Origin: Fredinandcohnia onubensis
GTDB taxonomy: Bacteria; Bacillota; Bacilli; Bacillales; Bacillaceae_L
Direction: 5' to 3'
Assembly (NCBI RefSeq): GCF_031181385.1
Contig: NZ_JAPSKV010000001.1
Span: forward strand, 558,001-622,000
Length of the DNA: 64,000 nucleotides
Shown here: positions 51,848 through 61,645 of the stretch, piece after piece
How the letters are laid out: each line of letters opens with the position of its first letter
Numbering within the stretch: the stretch's first letter is position 1
Position numbers and translations under genes: made by a program
The notes under the pieces: model-generated
The model's database searches: none
Seen by the model: only the letters and a program-made list of their open reading frames with translations
Told to the model about the DNA's origin: nothing

Positions 51848-52729
51848 ATGCGGAAATATTTTGGGGAAATAGGTCTTACAATAGTAGCCATCATTTGGGG
51901 AAGCGGGTTTGTGGCGAGCGCGGTGTCACTGGAACATTATACACCTTATCAAATTTTAGCAATCCGTTTCCTAATTGGTGTTCTTTTGTTAAGTCTTGTC
52001 TTTTTTAAGAAACTAAAACACATCAAAAAGAGTACGTTAATCAAAGGTTCGATCATTGGAATCTTTCTATATTTGGCATTTGCTCTACAAACAGTCGGGT
52101 TAGTCTATACCACACCATCGAAAAATGCCTTTTTGACGGCAGTAAATGTGGTCATTGTTCCGATTATTGCATTCTTTATCTTTAAACGAAAAATGGATAA
52201 GTTTGAGCTCTTGGGCGCAGTGCTTGCGATAACCGGAATAGGAGTGTTATCACTTCAGCTCTCAGGAGGCATCAACTTTGGAGACTTCTTGACCTTGTTA
52301 TGTGCGGTAGCATTCGCATTTCATATTTTCTACACGGCACAGTTTGTGAAGGATGAAGATCCAGTATTATTAACGGTTATTCAAATGGCGGCTGCCACGG
52401 TTTTGGGTTTCATCGTCGTCCTTTTCAAAGGAGAAATGAATTTTACGGCTAGTTTTGAAGGAGTATCGGCGGTTCTGTACTTAGGGGTTTTCTCCACGAC
52501 AATTGCGTTTTTACTGCAAACAGTCGCTCAGAAATTCACGACCGAAACGAATGCGGCCATCATATTATCAACAGAAGCATTCTGGGGAATGGTATTCTCC
52601 GTCATCATTTTAAGTGAAGTATTAACAACAAGAATGATCATCGGAGCCGTTATTATTCTTGTAGCCATCATCATTTCCGAAACAAAGCTGAAATTCATAA
52701 GAAAAAAAAGATACAAAGAAGCAGTGTAG
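51848..52729 (+). CDS. EamA/DMT superfamily transporter
   Basis: A 293-aa membrane protein with ten helices in two EamA halves. It begins MRKYFGEIGLTIVAIIWGSG and carries the family motif SKNAFLTAVNVVIVPIIAFF. A metabolite or drug exporter of unknown substrate. ATG 51848 follows GGTGGAGG. It lies inside the galactoside island between lacZ2 and the LacI regulator, so a link to sugar metabolism is possible. Confidence 0.88.
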   Translation: MRKYFGEIGLTIVAIIWGSGFVASAVSLEHYTPYQILAIRFLIGVLLLSLVFFKKLKHIKKSTLIKGSIIGIFLYLAFALQTVGLVYTTPSKNAFLTAVNVVIVPIIAFFIFKRKMDKFELLGAVLAITGIGVLSLQLSGGINFGDFLTLLCAVAFAFHIFYTAQFVKDEDPVLLTVIQMAAATVLGFIVVLFKGEMNFTASFEGVSAVLYLGVFSTTIAFLLQTVAQKFTTETNAAIILSTEAFWGMVFSVIILSEVLTTRMIIGAVIILVAIIISETKLKFIRKKRYKEAV

Positions 52730-52780
52730 TAAACGGATATATGTATTAAAATGGAAGTATAAAGAAAAAAGTGGGTATGA

Positions 52781-53785
<1,005 letters not shown>

Positions 53786-53790
53786 CTTAT

Positions 53791-53827
53791 AATCCGCGAA
53801 ACAGTCAAGTTTCGTGGATTTTCATTT
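53791..53827 (+). terminator. Terminator of the LacI-type gene
   Basis: AATCCGCGAAAC pairs with GTTTCGTGGATT (one G-U), loop of 6, then TTCATTT. Confidence 0.85.
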
Positions 53828-53923
53828 GTAATCCGATCTATATTGAATGTATTTCCCCTATTAAACCATCCTAATAATAAGGTGACGGGATCGCCTCAAA
53901 TCTTTTGAAAAGGTGTTTTATAT

Positions 53924-55531
53924 ATGTTGTTTTCCACTCAAGGTAGCTATGAGACAGAGTATCATTTATGGATGGTTATTCTTTCGATACTGATTGGTAT
54001 TTTTACTTCATATGTTGCCCTTCATTTAATACAACGAAATATGAAAAGCGCAAAAAGCGATATGTTTTGGTTGCTTTCAGCCTCGCTTGTAATGGGCGGG
54101 GGTGTGTGGGCGGTGCATTTTATCGGGATGCTAGCAGTCCATATAAACGTATCGGTCACGTACAATACTTGGCTTGTCCTTGCCTCATTATTTCTAATTG
54201 TGTTTTTTTCGCTGCTTGCCTTTTCCCTTATCTCGAAAGGACAGCAAGCGAAAACAGTGGCGATTAGTAGTTTATTGCTCAGTCTTGGTATTTTTGGGAT
54301 GCATTTTTTAAGCATGCGTTCGATGCAAATGGAGGCCAATTTATCCTATGCATCTCTACTTTTGTTGCTTTCTCTCTTAGCAGCGTTTATCGGATCATCG
54401 GTGACATTCTGGCTATTTTCAAAATATAGAAATGAAGCTTGGTTTGGATTTGCCGGGTCCATCACTTTAGGCACAGGAATCGCGGGCATGCATTACACTG
54501 GAATGAGTGCAACGACCTTTGAAAAAGTCGATTTTCATCACCAAGATGGCCATTTAGGATATGTTTTATCTGGATATACAATCGCAACGGCTATTACAAT
54601 TTTTATTCTCATTCTGCTTGTATTGCTGCTTTTTCAAGCAAGCAGGGACGACAGACTGCGAACTCGTTTATTAGTGAGTGAAGAACATTATAAGCGATTA
54701 GTAGAATTGGCACCAGTTGGCATCACCATCCATAAGTTTGGCATTATTCATTATATCAATCCTACCGGTATCAAAATTTTAGGTGGCACGTCTGCAAAGC
54801 AAATCGTAGGAAAACATTTTCTCGACTTCATTCACCCTGATTATCATCAAATAATTAAAAATAGATGGAAGGCAATCCGAAATGATAAGCCGGTTGAAGC
54901 GATCGAAGAAAAAATGATTCGTGTGAATAAGCAGACCATTTATGCAGAAGTATCTGGTTTTCCATATGAAATGCAAGGGGAAACATTTGTCCAAGTGTTT
55001 TTTACAGACATTACTGCAAGAAAAGAAGTGGAGGAGATGATGCACCAGCTCGCCTTCCATGACCCTTTATCAGGCCTGTCTAATCGGAGGTACTTTTCTC
55101 AAAAACTAAACGAGGCAATAGAAATTGGACAACCTCTTTCATTATTATTTTTAGATCTCGATGGATTTAAAGCGATTAATGATACATATGGCCATGATGT
55201 GGGTGACACCTTCATTCAACAAATATCATTGCGATTAAAGGGACTTTTGCCAGAAAAGGGAATGCTGTCAAGGATGGCGGGGGATGAGTTTAATCTGTTT
55301 CTTACGAATACAAATGTTGAGGAGACAAAGCAATTTGCTGAAACAATCATCCAGTCCGTTCGGGAAGCCGTCATTATCGAAGACATTTCTGTTAGCGTGA
55401 CCTCAAGCATAGGAATCGCCTTTTATCCAGAGGATGGCAATACAGCGCAGGTTCTCATGAAACATGCCGATATGGCCATGTTCGAAGCAAAACATAAAGG
55501 GAAAAATCAGTATTGTTTTTATTCAAGGTAA
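53924..55531 (+). CDS. MHYT-PAS-GGDEF protein (diguanylate cyclase)
   Basis: A 535-aa membrane signalling protein. Seven helices with three MHYT-type motifs (AVHFIGM, GMHFLSM, GMHYTGM) could bind metal and sense oxygen, CO or NO. A PAS domain follows (~255-370) and a GGDEF domain (~375-535) with active-site variant AGDEF (MAGDEFNLFL). It lacks an EAL domain. The first Gly to Ala change is found in active cyclases, so c-di-GMP synthesis is likely. Confidence 0.92.
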   Translation: MLFSTQGSYETEYHLWMVILSILIGIFTSYVALHLIQRNMKSAKSDMFWLLSASLVMGGGVWAVHFIGMLAVHINVSVTYNTWLVLASLFLIVFFSLLAFSLISKGQQAKTVAISSLLLSLGIFGMHFLSMRSMQMEANLSYASLLLLLSLLAAFIGSSVTFWLFSKYRNEAWFGFAGSITLGTGIAGMHYTGMSATTFEKVDFHHQDGHLGYVLSGYTIATAITIFILILLVLLLFQASRDDRLRTRLLVSEEHYKRLVELAPVGITIHKFGIIHYINPTGIKILGGTSAKQIVGKHFLDFIHPDYHQIIKNRWKAIRNDKPVEAIEEKMIRVNKQTIYAEVSGFPYEMQGETFVQVFFTDITARKEVEEMMHQLAFHDPLSGLSNRRYFSQKLNEAIEIGQPLSLLFLDLDGFKAINDTYGHDVGDTFIQQISLRLKGLLPEKGMLSRMAGDEFNLFLTNTNVEETKQFAETIIQSVREAVIIEDISVSVTSSIGIAFYPEDGNTAQVLMKHADMAMFEAKHKGKNQYCFYSR

Positions 55532-55705
55532 GGGGAATTGTAAAAAGCAGGCAGTAAGTGTGTATTTTCAGCTGGATATAGTTAAAAGGTCTTGTCTTTG
55601 GAATTTAAGTAGAGGGAATTATTACCTATTTTTTTGAATTCTGTTGTATGCCCAAAATTTGGATACTATAATTAGTTTTTGAGTGGGTTTATTAGGAGGA
55701 GAAAG

Positions 55706-56410
55706 ATGAAGAAAAAATGGGGAAGTATACTTTTTACATTGTTGTTAGCAGTACTATTAACAGCTTGTGGTAGTTCGAATGAAGCATCGAAGAAAAGTGA
55801 CGACCAGTCAGATACGGATGTAGCAGAAAAAGAAACAAATACTCAGGAAGAAGACACTGTAACAAAAGAAACAGAAGAAAATAGTGAAGAAACAAATAGC
55901 AAGGAAGCAGAAGTTTTTAGAGCCTCTGGTGAAGGTGAGAAAGAAGAAGCACAACCTGCTGAAAACTTATTTGATTCCGACAAGGTATTTTACTATGATA
56001 ACGACTCCGTAGAGATTAAGCTTACGAATGCGTCTTTTGTAAAAGAATTTTCGGTTTCCAATCCGGATCCCGATGATATTTGGGCAACACGTAGTACGAA
56101 TGCAGATTCTCAAATCTATCTTCATATAACTGGTACCATCAATAACGATACAACGGATATTTTTAACTATGGACACAAACTTGCGCCTGTTAAATTCTTT
56201 TTACAATACGATGGTAAGCATGAGTTTGAAAGTTTAGCTGCAACAGAGGAAGAGGAAGGTACAAAGTTTGGTGGTGCCAGTGTAGATCCGCTGACAAAAG
56301 GGAATGTTCATATCTATTTCCAAGTTCCAACACCTGTTTCAGAAACAGATAAACCTTTGGTCCTTAAAGTGCTATTAGATGACGAAACGTTTGAAGTGCC
56401 TATAAGATAA
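55706..56410 (+). CDS. Lipoprotein with acidic linker and DUF4352-like domain
   Basis: A 234-aa lipoprotein. Signal peptide MKKKWGSILFTLLLAVLLTA ends at lipobox LTAC (Cys21). A ~70-residue Glu/Asp/Thr-rich spacer precedes a folded beta-sandwich domain (~95-234) with SQIYLHITGTINNDTTDIF. Similar domains are annotated DUF4352 or telokin-like. ATG 55706 follows TAGGAGGAG; the longer frame lacks a ribosome site. Function unknown; located on the outer face of the membrane. Confidence 0.8.
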   Translation: MKKKWGSILFTLLLAVLLTACGSSNEASKKSDDQSDTDVAEKETNTQEEDTVTKETEENSEETNSKEAEVFRASGEGEKEEAQPAENLFDSDKVFYYDNDSVEIKLTNASFVKEFSVSNPDPDDIWATRSTNADSQIYLHITGTINNDTTDIFNYGHKLAPVKFFLQYDGKHEFESLAATEEEEGTKFGGASVDPLTKGNVHIYFQVPTPVSETDKPLVLKVLLDDETFEVPIR

Positions 56411-56423
56411 GAAAAACAAAAGG

Positions 56424-56459
56424 AAAAGCTGAGTATTGGTGTTTGCTCGGCTTTTTTTT
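56424..56459 (+). terminator. Terminator of the lipoprotein gene
   Basis: AAAAGCTGAG pairs with CTCGGCTTTT (one G-U), then a T-run. Confidence 0.85.
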
Positions 56460-56582
56460 GTATGTAAAATTGAAACTTTAGGAACTTTTGTGTAATTGAT
56501 AATGCGAAAATGGTATATTTACTTTTAAAATTTTTCGAATTCTGGTAACATATTGGCAATACATCCATCGGGGGAAACGCTA

Positions 56583-57500
56583 ATGAACAAAAAGACGGCG
56601 GGGCTTTCAATTGCAGCAGGTGCGGCTTTATGGGGCATTATCGGTTTATTTGTAAGCAATCTGTACGCAATTGGCTTTACGCCATTACAGGTTGTTGCTG
56701 TCAGAGCAGTCGCAGCCTCTTTTTTTCTAATTACATATACTTTATTGAGAAATCCGATTGCCTTCAAAATGAAGCTAACTGACAGCAAATATTTTATTGG
56801 TACAGGAATTATTAGTATTGTCTTTTTTAACTGGTGCATGTTTGTAGCGATTGAGGAAACTTCAATTTCTGTTGCTGCAATTCTCCTTTATACCGCGCCT
56901 GCATTTGTCACGATATTTGCTAGAATTTTATTTAAAGAGAAACTTACCACCCGAAAAGTCCTGGCTCTTGTGGTAACTATTGTGGGTTGTGCCTTTGTTG
57001 TAGGAGTCTTTCCAAACTTTTCAGGTACAATTTCTCTCTTCGGTCTTGTGGTGGGAATCGGCTCCGGTTTCTTTTACGCGCTCTATAGTATCTTTGGCAA
57101 GTTTGCGCTTAAAAAATATGATTCTCTTACTGTCACGGTGTATACGTTTATTTTTGCTGCAGTTGCAGTAACACCCTTTAGCGGAATATGGAAGGTAGCG
57201 AATCTGTTTACGGATATAAAAGCTTGGATTTACATCATTGGATTAGGATTTCTATCAACGATGATGGCATTTATCCTATATACAAAAGGCCTACAACATA
57301 TTGAGTCAAGCCGGGCTTCAATTATTGCAACGATAGAACCGGTTGTTGCAGCAATTATTGGCTTTTTTATCTTTCAAGAAACCTTGCAAATGTGGCAATA
57401 TGTTGGGATTATCATGGTGATTGCAGCTGTGATTATTGTTCAAGAAACAGGCGAAAAGCTCCCGAAAAAAGCTATGATTGAAAATGAGACATCATTATAA
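56583..57500 (+). CDS. EamA/DMT superfamily transporter (second)
   Basis: A 305-aa protein with ten helices in two EamA repeats: start MNKKTAGLSIAAGAALWGII, second-half marker GLVVGIGSGFFYALYSIFGK, and EPVVAAIIGFFIFQETLQMW. ATG 56583 follows GGGGGAAA. A small membrane-protein gene follows 36 nt later and may be co-transcribed. Substrate unknown. Confidence 0.9.
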   Translation: MNKKTAGLSIAAGAALWGIIGLFVSNLYAIGFTPLQVVAVRAVAASFFLITYTLLRNPIAFKMKLTDSKYFIGTGIISIVFFNWCMFVAIEETSISVAAILLYTAPAFVTIFARILFKEKLTTRKVLALVVTIVGCAFVVGVFPNFSGTISLFGLVVGIGSGFFYALYSIFGKFALKKYDSLTVTVYTFIFAAVAVTPFSGIWKVANLFTDIKAWIYIIGLGFLSTMMAFILYTKGLQHIESSRASIIATIEPVVAAIIGFFIFQETLQMWQYVGIIMVIAAVIIVQETGEKLPKKAMIENETSL

Positions 57501-57536
57501 TCGAGGTGAAACAGTAAAGTGAATACGGCGTTTACT

Positions 57537-57713
57537 ATCATCATTATCCTTGGAATCGCAGCATTAATTGGAACCATCCTAATAGCAGGAAAAGGGGACG
57601 CAAACTACCGAGAAAAAACCAAGCGAAACAGCATCAACCTAACCCTCATCTATACAATCGTGATTCTGCTCTCATTGATTGCGGTTGGCGTTTATATTTG
57701 GAGATATGTATAA
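57537..57713 (+). CDS. Small two-helix membrane protein
   Basis: A conserved-looking 58- to 64-aa protein with two helices (about FTIIIILGIAALIGTILIAG and LTLIYTIVILLSLIAVGVYI) joined by a charged loop KGDANYREKTKRNSIN. GTG at 57519 after GAGGTGAAAC is the stated open-frame start and probably the true one; the interval given here begins inside helix 1 and is a conservative minimum. Similar short proteins are annotated in Bacillus as putative bacillithiol-related contributors, an assignment I cannot verify. Confidence 0.55.
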   Translation: MIIILGIAALIGTILIAGKGDANYREKTKRNSINLTLIYTIVILLSLIAVGVYIWRYV

Positions 57714-57718
57714 ATCTT

Positions 57719-57748
57719 TTAAAGTGTCCTTGCGGGCGCTTTTTTTAG
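57719..57748 (+). terminator. Terminator after the small membrane protein
   Basis: AAAGTGTCC pairs with GGGCGCTTT (two G-U pairs), loop TTGC, then TTTTT. Confidence 0.75.
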
Positions 57749-57781
57749 TACAAAGAATGCGTATAAAAAGACACGAATCTA

Positions 57782-58129
57782 TCAAGACGAAAGACTCGTG
57801 TTTTTCTTTTTAACCGCCTCATTGATCTTGTTTTTATTCATCCATTGAGACAGGGGCTGTTGGAAATACTTCATGAACCAGCCTAAAATTTTGCCAATGA
57901 AGTATGCAGTAACCACGGTGCCAATCCCGACTGCACCTAATGATTGTATGGTCACTATTGTCATCATTCCGACCGATAACCCTGAAGCAAGCGCAAATGC
58001 ATAAGCTAAAGAGGAAACTGGTGAAACACCAAGGTCCACCTGTATCGAAAAGCTGACACCAAGTGAAAGGAAAAACAAGCCAATAATATACAAACTGAGC
58101 CGTTTTATGTTCACGTTTTTAAGCTTCAT
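57782..58129 (-). pseudogene. YczE-like membrane protein with large internal in-frame deletion
   Basis: A 115-aa frame. The N-terminal part, LYIIGLFFLSLGVSFSIQVD and LGVSPVSSLAYAFALASGLS, is the start of YczE-type proteins (normally about 210 aa). After VGMMTIV it jumps directly to IQSLGAVGIGTVVTAYFIGK ILGW, which is the family's C-terminal segment. About 100 central residues are missing without loss of frame. ATG 58129 follows GGAGGATT. It may be inactive, or a stable shortened protein with three helices. Confidence 0.72.
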
Positions 58130-58210
58130 ATAATCCTCCTCTAAAAAATAGTCTAATTTTAATAGTAACATGGAAATGATATATTAATAATATTCACATT
58201 AGTTTTGGGT

Positions 58211-58236
58211 CTAGGACAAGGAACCTGTGACCCCAA
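58211..58236. repeat. GGGAC-type repeat, degraded copy
   Basis: TAGGACAAGGAACCTGTGAC followed by CCC. It lies about 30 bp before the YdeI-like gene. Confidence 0.4.
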
Positions 58237-58266
58237 CAAAATTTAAGCAATGAAGGGTGTTCTTTG

Positions 58267-58860
58267 ATGACTAATACTAGAATGAATCCTAAGGTTGATG
58301 AATTTATACATAAGGAAAAGAAGTGGAAGGAAGAGTTTGAAAAATTGAGAATGATCAATCTTGAATGTGATTTGACAGAAGAATTGAAGTGGAGATTGCC
58401 TTGTTATACGTTTCAGGATAGGAACATTGTGATCATACAAAACTTTAAGGAATACTGTGCACTGATGTTTTTTAAAGGTGCCTTGTTAAAGGATCCCAAT
58501 AGTCTTCTAGTCAAACCTGGTGAGAATTCACAGGCGCAGCGCCAAATACGGTTTACTAATGTTGAGGAAATAGTTGAAATGGAAAGCATCTTGAAGGCCT
58601 ATATTCAGGAAGCAATAAAGGTGGAGCAATCAGGTAAAGAAGTCGAGTTAAAAAAGACAAAAGATTTCCCGGTTCCAGAGGAACTACAAACGAAATTTGA
58701 TGAGGTGTCTGGCTTAAAATCGGCTTTTGAAGCATTAACTCCGGGACGGCAAAGAGCATATCTCCTTTATTTTTCTAAAGCCAAACAATCTAAAACTCGA
58801 GAGTCAAGGATTGAAAAATATATTGAGCAAATTCTTAATGGAAAAGGGTTAAATGATTAA
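58267..58860 (+). CDS. YdeI/DUF1801-type protein
   Basis: A 197-aa cytoplasmic protein. The first half (~1-110) is a DUF1801 domain with LTEELKWRLPCYTFQDRNIV and YCALMFFKGALL. The second half has PEELQTKFDEVSGLKSAFEA and LTPGRQRAYLLYFSKAKQSK TR, the YdeI/OmpD-associated motif. ATG 58267 follows AAGGGTG. The family is linked to stress or bacteriocin protection in annotation only; the reaction is unknown. Confidence 0.85.
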   Translation: MTNTRMNPKVDEFIHKEKKWKEEFEKLRMINLECDLTEELKWRLPCYTFQDRNIVIIQNFKEYCALMFFKGALLKDPNSLLVKPGENSQAQRQIRFTNVEEIVEMESILKAYIQEAIKVEQSGKEVELKKTKDFPVPEELQTKFDEVSGLKSAFEALTPGRQRAYLLYFSKAKQSKTRESRIEKYIEQILNGKGLND

Positions 58861-58884
58861 CTCATCTTCTAAAGTCAAAGATTT

Positions 58885-58917
58885 AAAGCATTTCACTCAG
58901 TAGAAATGCTTTTTATT
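58885..58917 (+). terminator. Terminator of the YdeI-like gene
   Basis: AAAGCATTTC pairs with GAAATGCTTT around an 8-nt loop, then TTATT. Confidence 0.85.
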
Positions 58918-59043
58918 ATGGCCCTAAGTGGAAAGAATAATTCTATAAACAACAAAAACGAAACTAAAATCAATAATATTTTATTGTAAAACGATAAAAA
59001 GTGTGGTAAATTAAATTGACAATAAATAAAAGAGGTGTAGGTT

Positions 59044-59535
59044 ATGAAACTAAGTTCAACACGTTTTTTAAGGTTGGCCATTATTATAATAGGAATTCCT
59101 GTTTTAGCACTCTGTATATTTGGGCTTCCACAGGTTGTGAGTGTCGCATTTAAAGAAGCAGCAAATGGAGCAACATTGGGGTATATGGTACTTGGTATTT
59201 TAACAATAATGTATGTTTCGGCGATTCCGTTTTACGTTGCTTTGTACCAAGCGTTCAGGCTTTTAAATTATATTGACAAAAACATTGCTTTCTCGGATCT
59301 ATCAGTAATAGCTCTTAAGAAAATCAGAACCTGTGCCATCACGATTTGTGGTTTATATGTATTAGCTTTACCATTCGTGTTTATCGTAGCAGAGTGGGAT
59401 GATGCACCAGGCCTCGTATTACTCGGTTTAGTCATTGTTGGTGCTTCAATGGTGGTCGCAGTCTTTGCGGCTCTGCTCAAAAAACTTTTACAAGAAGCGA
59501 TCAATATAAAAACAGAAAATGATTTAACGGTCTGA
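59044..59535 (+). CDS. DUF2975 membrane protein
   Basis: A 163-aa protein with four helices. The Ala/Pro-rich second helix region ends in IPFYVALYQAFRLLNYIDKN, followed by IAFSDLSVIALKKIRTCAIT, which is the DUF2975 hallmark. It precedes a small XRE regulator by 10 nt, a very common pair in Firmicutes. Probably the regulator's membrane partner. AGAGGTG precedes the ATG. An inverted repeat TTTATTGT...ACAATAAA flanks the promoter region (around 58980-59028). Confidence 0.87.
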   Translation: MKLSSTRFLRLAIIIIGIPVLALCIFGLPQVVSVAFKEAANGATLGYMVLGILTIMYVSAIPFYVALYQAFRLLNYIDKNIAFSDLSVIALKKIRTCAITICGLYVLALPFVFIVAEWDDAPGLVLLGLVIVGASMVVAVFAALLKKLLQEAINIKTENDLTV

Positions 59536-59545
59536 GGTGATAACA

Positions 59546-59755
59546 ATGGCGATTATTATAAACATTGACGTAATGCTGGCTAAAAGAAAAATGAGCGTGA
59601 CAGAACTTTCGGAACGAGTTGGTATAACAATGGCTAACCTATCCATTTTGAAAAATGGAAAGGCAAAAGCTGTTCGTTTTTCAACATTAGAAGCAATTTG
59701 CAAAGCCTTGGATTGTCAACCAGGAGATCTATTAGAATACCGAAGTGACGAATAA
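59546..59755 (+). CDS. Small XRE/Cro-type regulator
   Basis: A 69-aa DNA-binding protein consisting only of the helix-turn-helix domain: INIDVMLAKRKMSVTELSER, VGITMANLSILKNGKAKAVR, and LEAICKALDCQPGDLLEY. ATG 59546 follows GAGGTGAT. It probably regulates its own operon together with the DUF2975 protein. Confidence 0.9.
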   Translation: MAIIINIDVMLAKRKMSVTELSERVGITMANLSILKNGKAKAVRFSTLEAICKALDCQPGDLLEYRSDE

Positions 59756-59758
59756 ATA

Positions 59759-59788
59759 ATGGGATGAGGGAACTGTCCCTATGACTCA
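59759..59788. repeat. GGGAC-type repeat
   Basis: ATGGGATGAGGGAACTGTCC followed by CTATGACTCA, between the XRE gene and uppS. Confidence 0.6.
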
Positions 59789-59819
59789 CTGGAAAACTAA
59801 TTTTTAAGGAGTTAAAAAT

Positions 59820-60581
59820 ATGGCAATGAGAATTCCTTTTTTTAATCAGAAACAAGCGAAAGAATCATTCGATTATCGTGAAGGTCAAACTCCGGAACAT
59901 ATTGCGATTATTATGGATGGGAATGGCCGTTGGGCTCAGAAGCGAGGCTTACCTAGAGTTGCTGGCCATAAGGAAGGGATTTCTGCCGTCTTAAAAACCG
60001 TTAAGACAGCAGTAAAATTTGATGTGAAGGTTTTGACATTATATACGTTTTCTACGGAAAACTGGAAACGTCCAAAGCCTGAGGTTGAATTTATTTTGAG
60101 GCTACCCAAGGAGTTTCTTCATCTTTATCTACCAGAACTTATTTCCAACAATGTACAGATTGAGGCGATCGGTGATATGGAGAATCTTCCCTCTCATACA
60201 CGTGAAGCGATTCAGTATGCAATTGAACGGACGAAAGACAATGATGGACTTTTGCTGAATTTTGCCCTCAACTATGGAAGCAGGCATGAGCTTCTCCATG
60301 CCATGAAAACAATGCTCACGGATATTAAAGATGAGAAGTTAAGCATAGATGAGCTAGATGAACAGCAGTTTAATCAATACCTATATACAGCAGATCTGCC
60401 CGAGCCGGACCTACTGATACGGACCGGCGGGGAAAAACGACTGAGTAATTTCCTCCTATGGCAGCTGGCCTATACCGAATTCTGGTTTACCGATGTACTG
60501 TGGCCCGATTTCGATGAGGAAGAATTCAAGCAGGCATTACAAGAATACCGACAACGCAAAAGAAGATATGGCGGAGTATAA
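59820..60581 (+). CDS. uppS: Isoprenyl transferase (undecaprenyl diphosphate synthase-like)
   Basis: A 253-aa cis-prenyltransferase that condenses isopentenyl diphosphate units onto a farnesyl diphosphate primer to make the lipid carrier for wall synthesis. Catalytic Asp33 is in HIAIIMDGNGRWAQKRGLPR. Other motifs: YTFSTENWKRP, and LIRTGGEKRLSNFLLWQLAY near the C-terminus. AAGGAG precedes the ATG. The housekeeping uppS of Bacillus lies with cdsA-dxr, so this isolated copy flanked by repeats is probably a paralogue, perhaps with a different chain length. Confidence 0.9.
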   Translation: MAMRIPFFNQKQAKESFDYREGQTPEHIAIIMDGNGRWAQKRGLPRVAGHKEGISAVLKTVKTAVKFDVKVLTLYTFSTENWKRPKPEVEFILRLPKEFLHLYLPELISNNVQIEAIGDMENLPSHTREAIQYAIERTKDNDGLLLNFALNYGSRHELLHAMKTMLTDIKDEKLSIDELDEQQFNQYLYTADLPEPDLLIRTGGEKRLSNFLLWQLAYTEFWFTDVLWPDFDEEEFKQALQEYRQRKRRYGGV

Positions 60582-60583
60582 AG

Positions 60584-60619
60584 TGGTACACGGGGACAGG
60601 TCCCTCGTCCCAGTTGGGA
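60584..60619. repeat. GGGAC/GTCCC palindromic repeat
   Basis: GTACACGGGGACAGGTCCCT followed by CGTCCCAGTTGGG. It abuts the 5' end of the truncated frame that follows. Confidence 0.75.
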
Positions 60620-60620
60620 A

Positions 60621-60890
60621 GTGATCGCTTTTCTTTTTATGGTCGTTTCAGGATTTACTGCTATCGTTCCTTTCACACAACTTGTTAAATCGGAAGTGAA
60701 AACATTGCCGGCAGAGAGTCCGAATTTACCAATTGTGAGATTAGTAGATGTTGAGCAGAACCCTGCTTTAGCTCGTGGAGAATCTGAATATATGAGAGAT
60801 AATGTAGACTGGTCGAATCGAATTTCATATAACTGGATTCCATTTGCGCCCATTCAATATGAAACAGACGAAAACGGAATTAAAAGCTAA
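60621..60890 (+). pseudogene. Fragment of a membrane protein, possibly DUF2812-like
   Basis: An 89-aa frame beginning at a GTG directly after the repeat, without a ribosome site. One hydrophobic helix is followed by PNLPIVRLVDVEQNPALARG and SYNWIPFAPIQYETDENGIK. The end resembles the C-terminal part of DUF2812-type membrane proteins, in my recollection. The N-terminal portion appears to have been lost at the repeat boundary. Family assignment is weak. Confidence 0.4.
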
Positions 60891-60997
60891 AACATACAAA
60901 TTGAATAGATTAAAAACTTCAAGAACGTATGTTTGTGTTTGTTGCTGTGAAATGTTAAAATTTAGACATACTACAAAACAATTATAGGAGTGATATT

Positions 60998-61405
60998 ATG
61001 GCGTTGAATCCATACTTAGTGTTTGATGGTAATTCTCGTGAGGTCGTTGAATTTTATGCAAAAGTGTTTGGAACTGAAGAACCTAATTTTATGACTTTTG
61101 GCTCGGTGCACTCTGAAGAAGAATTGCCTCCAGGAGCAAAGGATTTAATCATGCACACTAACTTAGAAATAGCAGGAAGCAAATTAATGTTTTCTGATAA
61201 TTTTCCAGGAATGGAATATCGAGAAGGCAACAATTTTTCCCTAGCATATATAAGTAGTGATGAGGGAGCAATGAAAGATGCATTCGAAAAGTTAAAAGAG
61301 GGCGGTACTGTTCAAATGGAATTGCAAGAAGTACCTTGGAGCAAATTATACGGAAGCCTGACTGACAAGTACAACATCCAATGGCAATTTAACTATGAAG
61401 CCTAA
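60998..61405 (+). CDS. VOC family protein (PhnB/glyoxalase-like)
   Basis: A 135-aa two-module beta-alpha-beta-beta-beta protein. Start MALNPYLVFDGNSREVVEFY AKVFG is typical of PhnB-like VOC proteins, followed by MHTNLEIAGSKLMFSD and the C-terminal WSKLYGSLTDKYNIQWQF with the conserved W and D. Such proteins often bind antibiotics or metals, or act as epimerases; the role here is unknown. ATAGGAGTG precedes the ATG. Confidence 0.88.
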   Translation: MALNPYLVFDGNSREVVEFYAKVFGTEEPNFMTFGSVHSEEELPPGAKDLIMHTNLEIAGSKLMFSDNFPGMEYREGNNFSLAYISSDEGAMKDAFEKLKEGGTVQMELQEVPWSKLYGSLTDKYNIQWQFNYEA

Positions 61406-61436
61406 CAAAATCATTTGCAATTTATACATACAAAGG

Positions 61437-61470
61437 AAAAAGCATTTCTCGTAATGAGGAATGCTTTTAG
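61437..61470 (+). terminator. Terminator of the VOC gene
   Basis: AAAAGCATTTCTC pairs with GAGGAATGCTTTT (one G-U), loop of 5. Confidence 0.82.
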
Positions 61471-61645
61471 CATTTCCTGATACGCTGAGTTCCTGTATTC
61501 GAAGATATAGAAGTGGTAGAAGAAGTAGACTCTCAATTCGCACACTATTTTATTGTCAAAAAGCACATGCTATAATTAGAGGCTAAGTAGAACGGATGCT
61601 TAGAAGAGACTTGGCCTAGCGATCTAATATATGAGGTGTATAAGA

